In this document: piece by piece, positions 7,697 to 16,336 of the stretch
How the letters are laid out: the number at the start of each line of letters is the position of its first letter
Numbering within the stretch: the first letter of the stretch is position 1
Source: Streptomyces sp. Isolate_45
GTDB lineage: Bacteria > Actinomycetota > Actinomycetes > Streptomycetales > Streptomycetaceae
DNA: 64,000 nt
NCBI RefSeq assembly: GCF_024721315.2
Contig: NZ_JANFAK020000008.1
Location: forward strand, 42,834 to 106,833
Reading direction: 5' to 3'
Position numbers and translations under genes: made by a program
The notes under the pieces: generated by a model
The model's database searches: none
Told to the model about the DNA's origin: nothing
Seen by the model: only the letters and a program-made list of their open reading frames with translations

Positions 7697-8104
7697 TCAG
7701 TCGGCCTGGGGCGCCAGCGCGCTGGCGAGATCGGCGCCGAGGCCGTAGCCGGGGCTGTCGTCGAGGAGTTGCCTGCGCTTGTTGTAGCGCTGGGTGGTGC
7801 GCGAATCCTTGTGGTCGGCCCAGCTCTGCACCTTGTCCGGGCGAGCGTCCGGCTTGGTCAGGGCGTGGGTGATGCCGTCGCCCTTGGCGCCGTGCGGGCC
7901 GCGTACGGGCAGGCCCGCGCGCGGGGCGAGCGCGGCGCACAGCCGCCAGACGGCCGGTTCGTCGAGCTGGGCCCCGGTGGACGTGCAGAACAGCCACCCC
8001 TCGGTGCGGCCGCTCGTGGACATCATCTCGGCCATGAATCGGGTGCTGCCGCAGATCGCGTCGATGACCGGCAGGCCGCGGTCGTGCTTGGCTGAGGCGA
8101 GTCG
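7697..8104 (-). pseudogene. Chimeric remnant: deoxyribosyltransferase N-terminus fused to tyrosine recombinase C-terminus
   Basis: One open frame reads SAKHDRGLPVIDAICGSTRFM, close to the N-terminus of the 6259-7017 protein, then switches after MSTSGR to a tyrosine-recombinase C-terminus (GWLFCTSTGAQLDEPAVWRL to the end) nearly identical to that of the 8609-9697 recombinase. Only an internal ATG at 8035 could start it, giving 112 residues that lack the first catalytic arginine. It is therefore a fusion of two gene fragments, both copied from families present on each side, and probably not functional. Confidence 0.75.
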
Positions 8105-8108
8105 CTGG

Positions 8109-8555
8109 TCAGAACCCCGTCACGGCGGGGTCTTGGAGCCAGTTAGGGTTCCAGCCCTCATCCACGAGCTCGGTTGCCCATTCCCAGTTCCAACCGCCGT
8201 AGGTGAACTCCGTAGGCCATCTCTTTGGCTCGGGGGCTTCAGCCCAGGCAAGTATCAGAGCGATCACTTGGAACCTGTCGGGGTCGGGAAGCCAGAACCA
8301 TTCGCCTGACAGCCGGGACTCGCGGAGCGCATGGTGCAGCGTCCCCTCCCAATCGCCGTCCACGGTGAGTACGACTTCCAGGCGGCTGGGGTTTCCGGTT
8401 TGCAGGGCTGCAAGCCGCTGTAATGGAGGTTGGTTGGTCCGACCGATCTTGACGGCGTCGTGTCCGTCCATCGCTATGAGGTAGGTCTGGACGGTGCCGG
8501 AGCTCAACATGGTGGCGACACTAGTTGCTGCCTGTGACAGTTTGATGGAGACCAA
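8109..8555 (-). CDS. GIY-YIG-like (T5orf172-type) nuclease-domain protein
   Basis: 148 residues from a TTG at 8555, or about 133 from the ATG at 8510; neither has a clear ribosome site. The segment TYLIAMDG...VKIGRTNQPPLQRLAALQTGNP is the GIY-YIG core as found in T5orf172/Bro-N-associated domains, with the second motif written KIG followed by Arg. Such domains cut DNA or serve as DNA-binding nucleases in phages and plasmids. The C-terminal tail is tryptophan-rich and unassigned. It lies between two recombinase-related genes and its stop is 4 bp from the chimeric remnant. Confidence 0.65.
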   Translation of the reverse strand: MVSIKLSQAATSVATMLSSGTVQTYLIAMDGHDAVKIGRTNQPPLQRLAALQTGNPSRLEVVLTVDGDWEGTLHHALRESRLSGEWFWLPDPDRFQVIALILAWAEAPEPKRWPTEFTYGGWNWEWATELVDEGWNPNWLQDPAVTGF

Positions 8556-8608
8556 GATCGGTGTACGGACTGAGCTGGCGATCCATCCTCGGTACGCCTG
8601 ACCTGGCG

Positions 8609-9697
8609 TCAGGCGTCATAAGTCAACGCGCTGGCGACATCGGCGGCCAGACTGTAGCCGGGGCTGTCGTCAAGGAGTTCCCTGCGCCGGTTGTAGAGCT
8701 GGGTGGTGCGGGAGTCCTTGTGGTCGGCCCACTGCTGGACCTTGTCCGGCCGGGCGTCCGGCTTCGCTAGGGCGTGGGTGACGGCGTCACCTTTCACGCC
8801 GTGCGGGCCGCGCAGCGGGAGCCCGGCGCGCTTGGCCAGGGACTGGAGGAGACGCCACACGGCTGGTTCGTCGAGCTGGGCGCCAGATGCTGTGCAGAAC
8901 AGCCAGCCGGTCGTTCGGCCGTCGAGGTAGTCCTGGAGGGCGTCCCAGGCCACGGGAGGGATCGGCTTCTTCTTGCGGCCGCCTCCCTTGACCTTCTCCA
9001 GGAGCAGCACACGGTGCCCCTTGTCGTAGCCGAGATCTTCCACGCGGGCGTTGAGCAGGGAGTCGATGCGCAGGCAGCAGGTGTAGAGGATGAGCAGTAG
9101 GGCGTAGGCGCGTTTGCGGTATGCCGCTACCCGGTGCTCGTCGCGGGCGATGGCCACGAACCGGGCCCACTCGGCTTCGGTATAGCCGGGGGTCGGCGAG
9201 TGGTCGGGGTTGACGTATGGCCGCTGGACCGCGTCGAACGGGTTCTTCACCCCGTCGTCGCTGACCTTGTTCAGGTAGGCAAAGAACGAACTCGCTGCTG
9301 ACAGGGCATTCTTCCGGGACGCGTCCGCGTACGGGGCCCCGGTACGTGCCATCTCGCCGCGCTGGCCACCGCGGACCCGGACCCAGGTCGGGGTCTGCTC
9401 CAGCCACAGCCGGAAGGCGTCCGCCAGGGCAAACTTGACCTGCATCGGATGAGCGCCGTGCTCGCGGGCGAACTCCTCGAAGGCCCTAAACCCTCGGGCA
9501 TAGGACTTCTGGGTGTGCACGGACCGCTGGTGGGCGATCCACGCGGCGGCCAGGGTGGGTAGTAGGTCGTCCTCGCCGTAGACGCTGACGAGGTGGTCAT
9601 AGAGCCTGCGGGCGTGCTCGGGCCACAGGTCACGCGGATCGCTGCGCAGAGTGGCTAGGACCGCGCGCGGTGCGCGGGCGAGCATCGCGTCGCTCAC
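8609..9697 (-). CDS. Tyrosine recombinase with atypical box II
   Basis: 362 residues. Residues 40-150 are a SAM-like DNA-binding domain; the catalytic domain carries TCCLRIDSL (first arginine, near 210), a lysine-rich beta-hairpin (EKVKGGGRKKKP), ADHKDSRTTQLYNRRR with the late His and the nucleophile-position Tyr near 333. The usual box II H-x-x-R is replaced by H-A-L-A-K, and the spacing to the late His is short. The same change is present in the paralogous fragment at 7697-8000, so it is a family trait rather than a sequencing error. Its start overlaps the HEPN gene stop (ATGA), implying a joint unit. Confidence 0.8.
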   Translation of the reverse strand: MSDAMLARAPRAVLATLRSDPRDLWPEHARRLYDHLVSVYGEDDLLPTLAAAWIAHQRSVHTQKSYARGFRAFEEFAREHGAHPMQVKFALADAFRLWLEQTPTWVRVRGGQRGEMARTGAPYADASRKNALSAASSFFAYLNKVSDDGVKNPFDAVQRPYVNPDHSPTPGYTEAEWARFVAIARDEHRVAAYRKRAYALLLILYTCCLRIDSLLNARVEDLGYDKGHRVLLLEKVKGGGRKKKPIPPVAWDALQDYLDGRTTGWLFCTASGAQLDEPAVWRLLQSLAKRAGLPLRGPHGVKGDAVTHALAKPDARPDKVQQWADHKDSRTTQLYNRRRELLDDSPGYSLAADVASALTYDA

Positions 9698-10734
9698 CGG
9701 CCCTCCCCAGGCAGGATTGCGACGGCGCCCTCCGCGTCTGCGCCGGCAGGAGCATCGGCGCCGGGAACGGGGCCCGGGCAGCCGAAGCAGAAGGTCACGT
9801 AGTCGCCGGTGGCGAGAGGGACTGACTTCACAGCGGTGGGCTGCGTGCAGCGGGGGCAGGTGCCCATCATGCTCTCGGGCTCGGGGTGGCCGAACAGGTA
9901 CTGGCGGATCATCTGCTCCGCAGTGGGCACCACCAGGCCGCAGAAGTGGCAGCGGCTGGACGTCCCGTCCGTGACCATGGTCATTTCACTGCACTCAGGG
10001 CAGTGAAATGTGCGCTCCTCGTAGCCCCTCAGGGTCCCGCGCAGTCGTCGCAGGCGCTGGTCGCCGAAGGTTTGGATGCCGTCGAGTCCGACCTTGATGT
10101 GGATCATCATTTCCAAGACGACATCGTCCTCTTCGTCTATACCGAGGTTGGGCACAAGGATGTCGTCGAGGAAGCGGACCAGAAAGTCCAGCAGACGTCC
10201 CGCGCGGGCTTCGACGGCGCGGGCGTTGTGGGTCAGGCCGTAGTGCTGGAGGGCGTTGCGGTCCCGGCCGAGATCGGCGAGAGCGGACTCTTCCTTACCC
10301 GTGATGGTGACTCCGGCGATACTGCGCAGCCGTCGCACAGCTTCTTCGACGGTGCAGCTCTTGAAGTCGCCAGACTTGAAGCGGTCCGCGGTGGCGTGGC
10401 CGGGGTCGTCGAAGACCAGGCTCCAGTGCTCCTGAACAAGCCGGGCCTTGAGTAGCACCTCTGTCGCGGCGTGAAGGTGGAGCACCGCGTACTTGATGGA
10501 GCGGGGGCCGACATCCTGGGCGGTCAGGTGGTCGACGACGGAGACGAGGTAGTCGATCCCATTGCGGATCGGCGGGAAGTCGAGGTCGTGGACATCCTGA
10601 CCTCGCGCCGACTTCCCTCCCGGCATGTCGGTCGAATTACCTGATTGCAGGGCATCTTGAGGCGGCGTCAGCATACCCACAGGATAACCGTAATTATCCT
10701 GTGCATTCATTCCCTGATCGCCGGCCGACCTCAT
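9694..10734 (-). CDS. HEPN-domain protein with C-terminal zinc ribbons
   Basis: 346 residues. A helical domain at about 55-200 holds DRNALQHYG near residue 160, the R-N-x3-H motif of HEPN ribonucleases. Three C-x2-C pairs follow (CPEC, CHFC, CPRC, then CFGC), forming zinc ribbons that often bind nucleic acid. HEPN proteins are typical RNases of toxin and abortive-infection systems; activity is inferred. The ATG at 10734 has GGAAG upstream; ATGs at 10710 and 10674 are alternatives, and the last would put the inverted repeat at 10678-10703 into the leader. It overlaps the recombinase gene by 4 bp. Confidence 0.7.
   Translation of the reverse strand: MRSAGDQGMNAQDNYGYPVGMLTPPQDALQSGNSTDMPGGKSARGQDVHDLDFPPIRNGIDYLVSVVDHLTAQDVGPRSIKYAVLHLHAATEVLLKARLVQEHWSLVFDDPGHATADRFKSGDFKSCTVEEAVRRLRSIAGVTITGKEESALADLGRDRNALQHYGLTHNARAVEARAGRLLDFLVRFLDDILVPNLGIDEEDDVVLEMMIHIKVGLDGIQTFGDQRLRRLRGTLRGYEERTFHCPECSEMTMVTDGTSSRCHFCGLVVPTAEQMIRQYLFGHPEPESMMGTCPRCTQPTAVKSVPLATGDYVTFCFGCPGPVPGADAPAGADAEGAVAILPGEGR
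10678..10703. promoter_or_regulatory. Inverted repeat at the 5' end of the HEPN gene
   Basis: Ten-base arms CACAGGATAA and TTATCCTGTG around six bases. AT-rich compared with its surroundings. It lies either in the first codons of the HEPN gene (start 10734) or just upstream of the internal start at 10674, where it would suit an autoregulatory operator. Confidence 0.45.
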
Positions 10735-10861
10735 TTGGTTCTTGCTTCCTCGCGTTCGGGCGGCCGGTCGATCTTCCTTATGGCCACTCGGCGAATCCTT
10801 CGCTTGCTTCCGAACTTCACAGAGAGGCTTTCTCTGTCTTGCTGCAACCTCCTTCTGTAAT

Positions 10862-10881
10862 CACTTGCTTTGAAGCAAGTG
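10862..10881. promoter_or_regulatory. Inverted repeat in the divergent intergenic region
   Basis: CACTTGCTT and AAGCAAGTG separated by two bases, 70 bp before the 619-residue gene and 127 bp before the HEPN gene. This 217-bp gap is the lowest-GC stretch nearby and probably holds both divergent promoters. Confidence 0.45.
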
Positions 10882-10951
10882 CGAGTGGCATCGTGTTGCC
10901 TGACAGTCAATCAGCGAGGCGTGAGCTTGCGCCGAGAAGAGAGGATGCGGC

Positions 10952-12811
10952 ATGAGTCTGGAAGAGCTGCTCACCAGTCCCCAGGTCGCAAAGCGCCTCG
11001 GGGTGACTCGACAGCGCGTCGATCAGCTCGTGGAGCTGGGACAGTTGCCGGCGCCCATGGGCGTAGCCGGACGGAACCGATTGTGGCGGGCATCCGACAT
11101 CGAGCTGGCCGCCGCCAGCAGGGATGAGAGCACCGGTCGATCGGCCGCACCCGACTGGGACCGCGTACTTGCCCCCGACACCCCGTTGCGGCTGGACGTC
11201 GACGCGGTACTCACGATCCCCGGAGTCTCGTACGACGACGAACCGCAGGTGCACGTGCGGATCTGGCGCGGCCCCGTGGGAGGTACGCGACGCACGGTCG
11301 TCCTCTACGGTGCTCTCGTCGAGTCACACGGCATCATCGTCAACTGGGCCGAGACCGTGGCCCGCACCATCGCGGCCCAGCACCTCACCGTCGGCGAGGC
11401 CCGCAGCGCCTGGTGGTTCGGCTTCTGGCCCCGCGGCTTTCCTCGCCGCGTACTGAGTATCGACTACGTCTCGTTCGCCTTCCCCCGCGCCGACGACTCC
11501 GGCGGATCCGGTGGTCTGCTCGATACCCTGCTGCGCCGCGGCAGCAGGGATGCCTGGACCGGAGAGTTCGAGAATCCCATCTGGCAGCCGATGGAACGGA
11601 CCGACCTCGCCCGAATTCTGGGCACCGAGCCGGACCTGGACTACCCGCCCGACACCTACACCGCCGCCGTGGTCACCGACCTTGCCGCCGGACAGCGACC
11701 GGCCGTGATCGATTTCGACCCGCTCCAGTTGGACGCCCGACTGCGTCACCTGACGAGCCTGCACGGCTACCGCCAAGCCCTGCTCTCAGGAGGCCACGAC
11801 CACCCCGACCTGCCCGCTTTCGGGCTGCTCGCCCAGGGCGGACACGCCCCCGCCGCCCGCACCGCCGAGGCCCTCGCCATCGCCGTGCGCGCGCTGACCC
11901 CGGACGCGGTCGTCGCGGTCGAGGACTACCAGCGCATGACCACCGAGGACCTCGGCACGGTGCTGGTCGAACGTCGCTTGCGTCGACCGAGTACCGCCGA
12001 ACAGGCCCTGCTCGACACCTATACCGGCCTGTCCGAGGACCAGCTGTCCGCCGGCGCCGTCTACCGAGCCCTGACCGAAGTACGCACCCTCACCTCCACG
12101 CTGGCCGAGCAGACCGCAACCCGCGGCCCCCACCAGGACCCGACCCTCACCGAGGCCCTCGCCGCAGCGGAGCCCGAACTCGTCAGCATCCGCCACCTCC
12201 TGGATCCCGCCCTCATCGACGACCCCGGCCCCTCCCTCCACGCCATCTCCACGCTCGGCGACGCGGAGAAGGCCTACCTCGCCACGGTCTCCTGGTGGGG
12301 CCCGGCCGCCGGCGACACCCACCGGGCCGTAGCCCTGCGGGACCACGTCTGGCAGAAGGACCGCGACGACCTGCGCACCGGGTACGACCCGTTCGGCCGG
12401 CTGGTCCTGCACAACCCCACCACCGACGCCCTCGCCGTCGAACGACCCCGTGCTCTACCCGCCACCGCGTACCCCGACGGCGCCGAGATCCTGGCCACCC
12501 CCCGCGCCATGACCGCCTTCGTCCGCCTGCCCGACGGACGATGCGACATCCTGCCCACCGACCCCCGCTACACCTACGACGACATCACCTGGGGCTACGG
12601 CGGCACCGGTCCCGAGACCCTTGCCCAGGCTCTGTCCTTCGCCGTCCTGCCCCACCCCGACCCCAAGCGCCCCCTGGCCCTGGAGGACCGTCCCCGGGTG
12701 ACGCAGGACTATCTTCTGGACCTGACCAGCGAGCCGTCGCCGCCGCAGAACGACCCCCTGCGGCTCAGTGTCGGAGACCTGCGCGCCGCCGTCAGCGACC
12801 AAAGCGCGTGA
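10952..12811 (+). CDS. Large hypothetical protein with N-terminal helix-turn-helix
   Basis: 619 residues. Residues 5-50 (LLTSPQVAKRLGVTRQRVDQLVELGQLP) are a MerR/excisionase-like winged helix-turn-helix. The rest belongs to no recognised family; it is acidic, mostly helical in the middle (320-420) and ends in a beta-rich segment with repeated DILPTDPRYTYDD-like turns. The ATG is preceded by GAGAGG. It is divergent from the HEPN-recombinase pair and followed within 2 bp by the next gene. A plasmid DNA-binding or regulatory role is possible but not shown. Confidence 0.7.
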   Translation: MSLEELLTSPQVAKRLGVTRQRVDQLVELGQLPAPMGVAGRNRLWRASDIELAAASRDESTGRSAAPDWDRVLAPDTPLRLDVDAVLTIPGVSYDDEPQVHVRIWRGPVGGTRRTVVLYGALVESHGIIVNWAETVARTIAAQHLTVGEARSAWWFGFWPRGFPRRVLSIDYVSFAFPRADDSGGSGGLLDTLLRRGSRDAWTGEFENPIWQPMERTDLARILGTEPDLDYPPDTYTAAVVTDLAAGQRPAVIDFDPLQLDARLRHLTSLHGYRQALLSGGHDHPDLPAFGLLAQGGHAPAARTAEALAIAVRALTPDAVVAVEDYQRMTTEDLGTVLVERRLRRPSTAEQALLDTYTGLSEDQLSAGAVYRALTEVRTLTSTLAEQTATRGPHQDPTLTEALAAAEPELVSIRHLLDPALIDDPGPSLHAISTLGDAEKAYLATVSWWGPAAGDTHRAVALRDHVWQKDRDDLRTGYDPFGRLVLHNPTTDALAVERPRALPATAYPDGAEILATPRAMTAFVRLPDGRCDILPTDPRYTYDDITWGYGGTGPETLAQALSFAVLPHPDPKRPLALEDRPRVTQDYLLDLTSEPSPPQNDPLRLSVGDLRAAVSDQSA

Positions 12812-12813
12812 TC

Positions 12814-13338
12814 ATGCCGAACGTGCTCGTCATACTGCCCGACGGCCGCACAGCCACCGTGCACAGCCACCGTGGGACCCTCTCCGCCCACGACCGCTCC
12901 GGGCTCGGCTCCGTCGAGATCCTGGAGGCCACGACGAGAGAGGGCCTGCGCCGGTCCCTGGGCTGCGCCGCAGCCCGGTATACGGCCTATTCGGACTTCA
13001 TCGAGAACGCCGAAGGAGGCCTCACGGTCCAGGCGCGCGTGCTGTGCAACGAGGAGACCTGCGCTGAAGGCGCTGTACGCGCAGCCCTCCACGACCCGGT
13101 CGAGGCAAGCGAAGCCGAAGCTGCCCAAGACTGGGCTGTCGAAGCCGTGACCGCAGCCGTCCTGCGAGACCTTCCGCCCAATCCGCAGACCACTGACCTC
13201 CACGCCTGGGCCTGGGCCATGGGGCTCACCGGCGCAGGCGGTCAGCCCTATCCCGTACCGGACCTCAGCCGGGCGCTCGGCCGGCTGAACCAGGACCCCG
13301 GACCTCCGACGGCGACGCCGGAGTCCTACCCGGGGTGA
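12814..13338 (+). CDS. Hypothetical protein coupled to the 619-residue gene
   Basis: 174 residues from the ATG at 12814; a GTG at 12808 overlapping the upstream stop (GTGA) is in frame and equally possible. The N-terminus is beta-rich (MPNVLVILPDGRTATVHSH), the remainder helical. No family was recognised. The tight junction implies cotranscription with the upstream gene. Confidence 0.6.
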   Translation: MPNVLVILPDGRTATVHSHRGTLSAHDRSGLGSVEILEATTREGLRRSLGCAAARYTAYSDFIENAEGGLTVQARVLCNEETCAEGAVRAALHDPVEASEAEAAQDWAVEAVTAAVLRDLPPNPQTTDLHAWAWAMGLTGAGGQPYPVPDLSRALGRLNQDPGPPTATPESYPG

Positions 13339-13410
13339 CCGCCCCGTCCTCTCGGGGCCGGGAACCCCGCCCTCCGCCAACGCGCAGCAGCCGAAAGCTA
13401 GGAGAAGGCA

Positions 13411-13914
13411 ATGACCGACGACCGACACCAGCACTTCATGGACTCGAACGTCCGCCGCCCCGACGACATCCCACCCATCGTGCCCCTCACCTGGCTTGCC
13501 GACAAGCACGCCCACCACGGCGATCGGCTCCTCAACAATCTGCTGCCCGACGACTTCCCGCATGATGTCGATCGCGGAACCGCCGGCGACGCCCTGACCC
13601 TGCTTGCCCTGGGCACCGCACTGCGCCGCTCCGTCGAGCAGCACCGCGGTGTCGACATCCACCAGGCACTCACCCTCGGCGCGACGTGGGCCGAGGTGGC
13701 CCTCGCCTTGGACGTCGACACCGAACGCGCCCGCACATGGCTGCAAGCCTGGGCCGACGGACAGCGCAGTCTCTACCTCCTTGCCGAGTCCGAAGGGCAC
13801 CAGCCCATGGGCCTCTCGGCCAGCCAGCACGCCGCCGTCGTCGCTCTGACCGAACGCGGTGACGGCGAGGCGCTCCCCCCGAACGCTTCCGACCCCGGCG
13901 AAGCCTCTGCCTGA
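13411..13914 (+). CDS. Hypothetical protein with a helix-turn-helix-like segment
   Basis: 167 residues, ATG preceded by AGGAGAAGG. Residues 85-120 (LGATWAEVALALDVDTERARTWLQAWADG) look like a helix-turn-helix of the sigma-70 region 4 or homeodomain-like type. The rest is unassigned. It follows the 12814 gene by 72 bp and closes this transcription unit, since a terminator lies 26 bp downstream. Confidence 0.65.
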   Translation: MTDDRHQHFMDSNVRRPDDIPPIVPLTWLADKHAHHGDRLLNNLLPDDFPHDVDRGTAGDALTLLALGTALRRSVEQHRGVDIHQALTLGATWAEVALALDVDTERARTWLQAWADGQRSLYLLAESEGHQPMGLSASQHAAVVALTERGDGEALPPNASDPGEASA

Positions 13915-13939
13915 CCTGGCCCGCGCTACTTGCGTGGAT

Positions 13940-13966
13940 GGCCGACGGGAAGTGTTCCCGTCGGCC
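13940..13966 (+). terminator. Hairpin terminator after the 10952-13914 gene set
   Basis: A perfect 12-bp stem GGCCGACGGGAA with loop GTG. The remaining sequence up to 14094 holds no supported gene. Confidence 0.7.
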
Positions 13967-14094
13967 CTTCCGGTGCGAGCGCCCCCATCCGCACCCGCCA
14001 CCGAAGGCATCGGCCTGTAGCCGCGTCCCCCGCCAGCGTCGGTAGCGGACAACGCATGACGGGCAGTCCCGATCACATACAGGAGGGCGGGTCC

Positions 14095-14274
14095 CTAGTC
14101 GAACGTAGGCAGCTGGACGCCCCGGGCCCAAAGCTGCCAGGCGCCGTCACTTCGCTTCTGCCACCCGTCCGGCTCCGGCCCATGTTCAAGGAACCGCTGA
14201 AAGCGCGACTCGGCCCACTCTGCGAAGGTGGCCCGCCGGTTCGCCTCCAAGCCGGGACGGATGGCAGCTTGCAT
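14095..14274 (-). CDS. Small hypothetical protein
   Basis: 59 residues from the ATG at 14274, preceded by GAGGGCGG; the frame is open to 14337. The composition (RATFAEWAESRFQRFLEHGPEPDGWQ) is that of a normal small helical protein rather than the arginine-rich translation of a shadow frame. No family recognised. Confidence 0.4.
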   Translation of the reverse strand: MQAAIRPGLEANRRATFAEWAESRFQRFLEHGPEPDGWQKRSDGAWQLWARGVQLPTFD

Positions 14275-14374
14275 CCGCGTGCCGCCCTCGACTTGCTCAG
14301 CTAGCAGGCAGCCAGCGACCCGTCTTCCGGGGCCCACGTCGTGTCCGCTGCCGTACGGGGCGAAGGCGGCATGA

Positions 14375-14414
14375 CAGAGCCCGGCCGGGTGACTACGGTC
14401 CCGGCCGGGCTCTG
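14375..14414 (-). terminator. Hairpin terminator downstream of the secreted-protein gene
   Basis: A perfect 15-bp stem CAGAGCCCGGCCGGG (14375-14389 with 14400-14414) and a 10-base loop. It is 95 bp beyond the stop of the leftward gene ending at 14509. Confidence 0.65.
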
Positions 14415-14508
14415 CGTGCGGGGGCGGTGCGGGGGTCAGAACTCCTTGTCGCGTAGGTCCCGCTCTTCTCGGAGCAGGTCTTCCTCGCGGCGGCGCTCAG
14501 CCTTGATC

Positions 14509-14925
14509 TCAGATGACCCGCGTACAGCCGATGCGGGTACAGAACTCCTTGGCCAGCTCGACGTTGTTCCCGTCGTACATCGTGATGTAGACCCGCTGGA
14601 CGCCCCCTGGGACATCGAGCGTCATCGTTCCTCGGATGGTCTGGTCCGGCTCGCCCGCGGTCGCGTACGGGCTGCACTTGTCCTCTGTTCTCCAGTTGCC
14701 GTTCACCCCATGGGCGCAGACCTGGCGGAGGCCGCTCGCCCTGTGGACGGTGCCGGACACGCTGGCGCTGTACCCGTCGGTGAAGTGGATCGTTCCGGAA
14801 GTGGTGCTGTTGCCGTAGGCCATGCCGAAGGGCATGTCCACGGTGTTCACGGTGGCTTGCGCCGGCGTGGCGAAAGCGATGGCCGTCATCCCGGCCGCAG
14901 CTAACACCATCAGGGGCTTGCGCAT
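14509..14925 (-). CDS. Secreted hypothetical protein
   Basis: 138 residues from the ATG at 14925, preceded by AGGAAGAG. The N-terminus MRKPLMVLAAAG...ATPAQA is a Sec signal peptide with AQA cleavage after about residue 24. The mature part is a small beta-rich domain with cysteines in two pairs (CAHG/CSPY and CTRIGC), suiting disulfides outside the cell. The longer frame to 15054 lacks a ribosome site and would bury the signal peptide. Function unknown. Confidence 0.75.
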   Translation of the reverse strand: MRKPLMVLAAAGMTAIAFATPAQATVNTVDMPFGMAYGNSTTSGTIHFTDGYSASVSGTVHRASGLRQVCAHGVNGNWRTEDKCSPYATAGEPDQTIRGTMTLDVPGGVQRVYITMYDGNNVELAKEFCTRIGCTRVI

Positions 14926-15136
14926 GACTCTTCCTCTCCGTCGGACGAACAGGGGGCGAGCAGAAGCGCCCGCCATGGTACTCACCACCAAACATGGACA
15001 CGTCATGCCGCGCCTGCGGGGGACGGCCTCGGGATCAATCCCAATGCCAACCACGGTCCATGGATCCCCGAAGCAGCATCTGTCACTTGCGTGGCATGAG
15101 CCCCACCGGTTGCCCTGACAGTGAATCGCGGGTCCC

Positions 15137-15682
15137 CTACGGCCTACGGTTCGCCTCGGGGTTGGTGCCGGGCTCGAATTCGACGGGCGCGCCTTTTCGG
15201 TGCTTCTTGAAGCCGACGATCAGCATGCGGTGGCCCATGGCCTGACTGCTGGGACCGATCCAGTCCCGCAACCCCTTCCAGTCACTCGCGTCGACCAGCT
15301 CACGGCAACGCGGGCATGCGTAGAACCTGTCCCCGGATAGGAAGCTGCCACCGAGGCCGCTGATGCCGAACTCGTTGACCTCGTAGTACACGTTGGGGCC
15401 GGAGGCGGCACAGAAGTCGCAGACCAGGGAATCGTCTGGGGCGGCGCTGACGCCGTAGGGGGCCATCGCCTCGCCGTTCAGCGATGCGGTGTCGCGCTCG
15501 GCGAGGGCAGCGAGAAGCTGGTCTGCGAGGCGCGCCAGGGCCTCCCCGCCCTCTGCCCTGCCGTAGGCCAGGAGCCGGGCGGCTTCTTCCCCGTTGCCGT
15601 TGTTGCGGGCGGCGTGCACGCGCTTTACCAGGGTGTGGAGCCACGGGCCATCGGACGGGTCGAGCTCAATACGTTCGGTCAC
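15137..15682 (-). CDS. Zinc-finger hypothetical protein
   Basis: 181 residues from a GTG at 15682; the frame is open further upstream but with shadow-like composition. A CDFC pair near residue 95 and CPRC near 130 make a four-cysteine zinc site flanking an aromatic stretch, followed by SDWKGLRDWIG. Similar small zinc proteins are common on Streptomyces chromosomes, but no function is known to me. Confidence 0.6.
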   Translation of the reverse strand: MTERIELDPSDGPWLHTLVKRVHAARNNGNGEEAARLLAYGRAEGGEALARLADQLLAALAERDTASLNGEAMAPYGVSAAPDDSLVCDFCAASGPNVYYEVNEFGISGLGGSFLSGDRFYACPRCRELVDASDWKGLRDWIGPSSQAMGHRMLIVGFKKHRKGAPVEFEPGTNPEANRRP

Positions 15683-15764
15683 GCGCCCATTCTTCCGCGC
15701 CACCCCACGGCGATGGTGTGAACGGACGATTGTGGCCCGAGACTGGACGGTCGGGCCGTGCCCC

Positions 15765-16007
15765 CTAGAGGGGGGTCCAGACCGTTGGGTCGCCGCCGCG
15801 CCAGTCGAAGTGGTCCTCGTCGTGGAGGTCGACGGTGTCGGGATCGAGGCCGGCTCGGCGGAGGAATTCAAGGACGTCGAGGGCGGAGTAGGCGCGGCCC
15901 AGGTCCTGCCCGCCGACACGGACGCGGCGACCGCCACGCCCGTCGACCGGGTGGACGACAACCCTCGGGTGCCCGGGAATGTTGTCACCTGGCGCGCAGC
16001 CGCTCAT
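15765..16007 (-). CDS. Small hypothetical protein, last gene of the DUF6233 operon
   Basis: 80 residues from an ATG at 16007 that overlaps the upstream stop codon (ATGA). The sequence has a beta-rich first half and LDVLEFLRRAGLDP...DEDHFDWRG at the end. The overlap supports coupled translation; function unknown. Confidence 0.6.
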   Translation of the reverse strand: MSGCAPGDNIPGHPRVVVHPVDGRGGRRVRVGGQDLGRAYSALDVLEFLRRAGLDPDTVDLHDEDHFDWRGGDPTVWTPL

Positions 16008-16336
16008 TCCAGCACTCCCAGGGCGGTGTCCGGGCGGCAGTGGATGCAGGGTGCCACGCCCTGGGCGAGCAAGGCCCGTATCTGCTCGGGGGGTGCGGGC
16101 GCACAGCGGCTCCGGGTGTCCCAGCAGTCCCCCTTGTGGATCCGGGCGGGCAGGCGGCCGACGCCGATCCCGCGCTCTATCAGCCACGCGGGCGGATCTG
16201 GAGGCGGACGCCGGCGGGCGGCCAGGGCTGCGCGTTCCTCGGCCACCGCGAGGGCCTTCTCCGCGCGGCCGAGTTCCCCGCGCAGGTAGATGACCAGGGT
16301 CGACAGGCGGGGAACGTCGGGTGGGAGCTCGGACAT
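16004..16336 (-). CDS. DUF6233-family protein
   Basis: 110 residues. The C-terminal IHKGDCW...RCAPAPPEQIRALLAQGVAPCIHCRPDTALGVLE matches the DUF6233 signature common in Streptomyces: a pair of conserved cysteine patches ending in CxxCRPDTxLGVL. Residues 1-40 form a short coiled coil. The molecular role of the family is unknown. It overlaps both neighbours. Confidence 0.8.
   Translation of the reverse strand: MSELPPDVPRLSTLVIYLRGELGRAEKALAVAEERAALAARRRPPPDPPAWLIERGIGVGRLPARIHKGDCWDTRSRCAPAPPEQIRALLAQGVAPCIHCRPDTALGVLE

Noticed and set aside
9982..10010. Inverted repeat CATTTCACTGC / GCAGTGAAATG
   Set aside because: It lies inside the zinc-ribbon coding part of the HEPN gene and has no partner elsewhere, so it is probably chance.
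11413..12811. Long plus-strand frame over the 619-residue gene
   Set aside because: Arginine/proline-rich translation and wrong codon-position bias; only its end from 12814 is a real gene.
14416..14500. Short charged peptide frame on the minus strand (KAERRREEDLLREERDLRDKEF)
   Set aside because: No start codon could be placed in frame; it may be a remnant but is too short to call.
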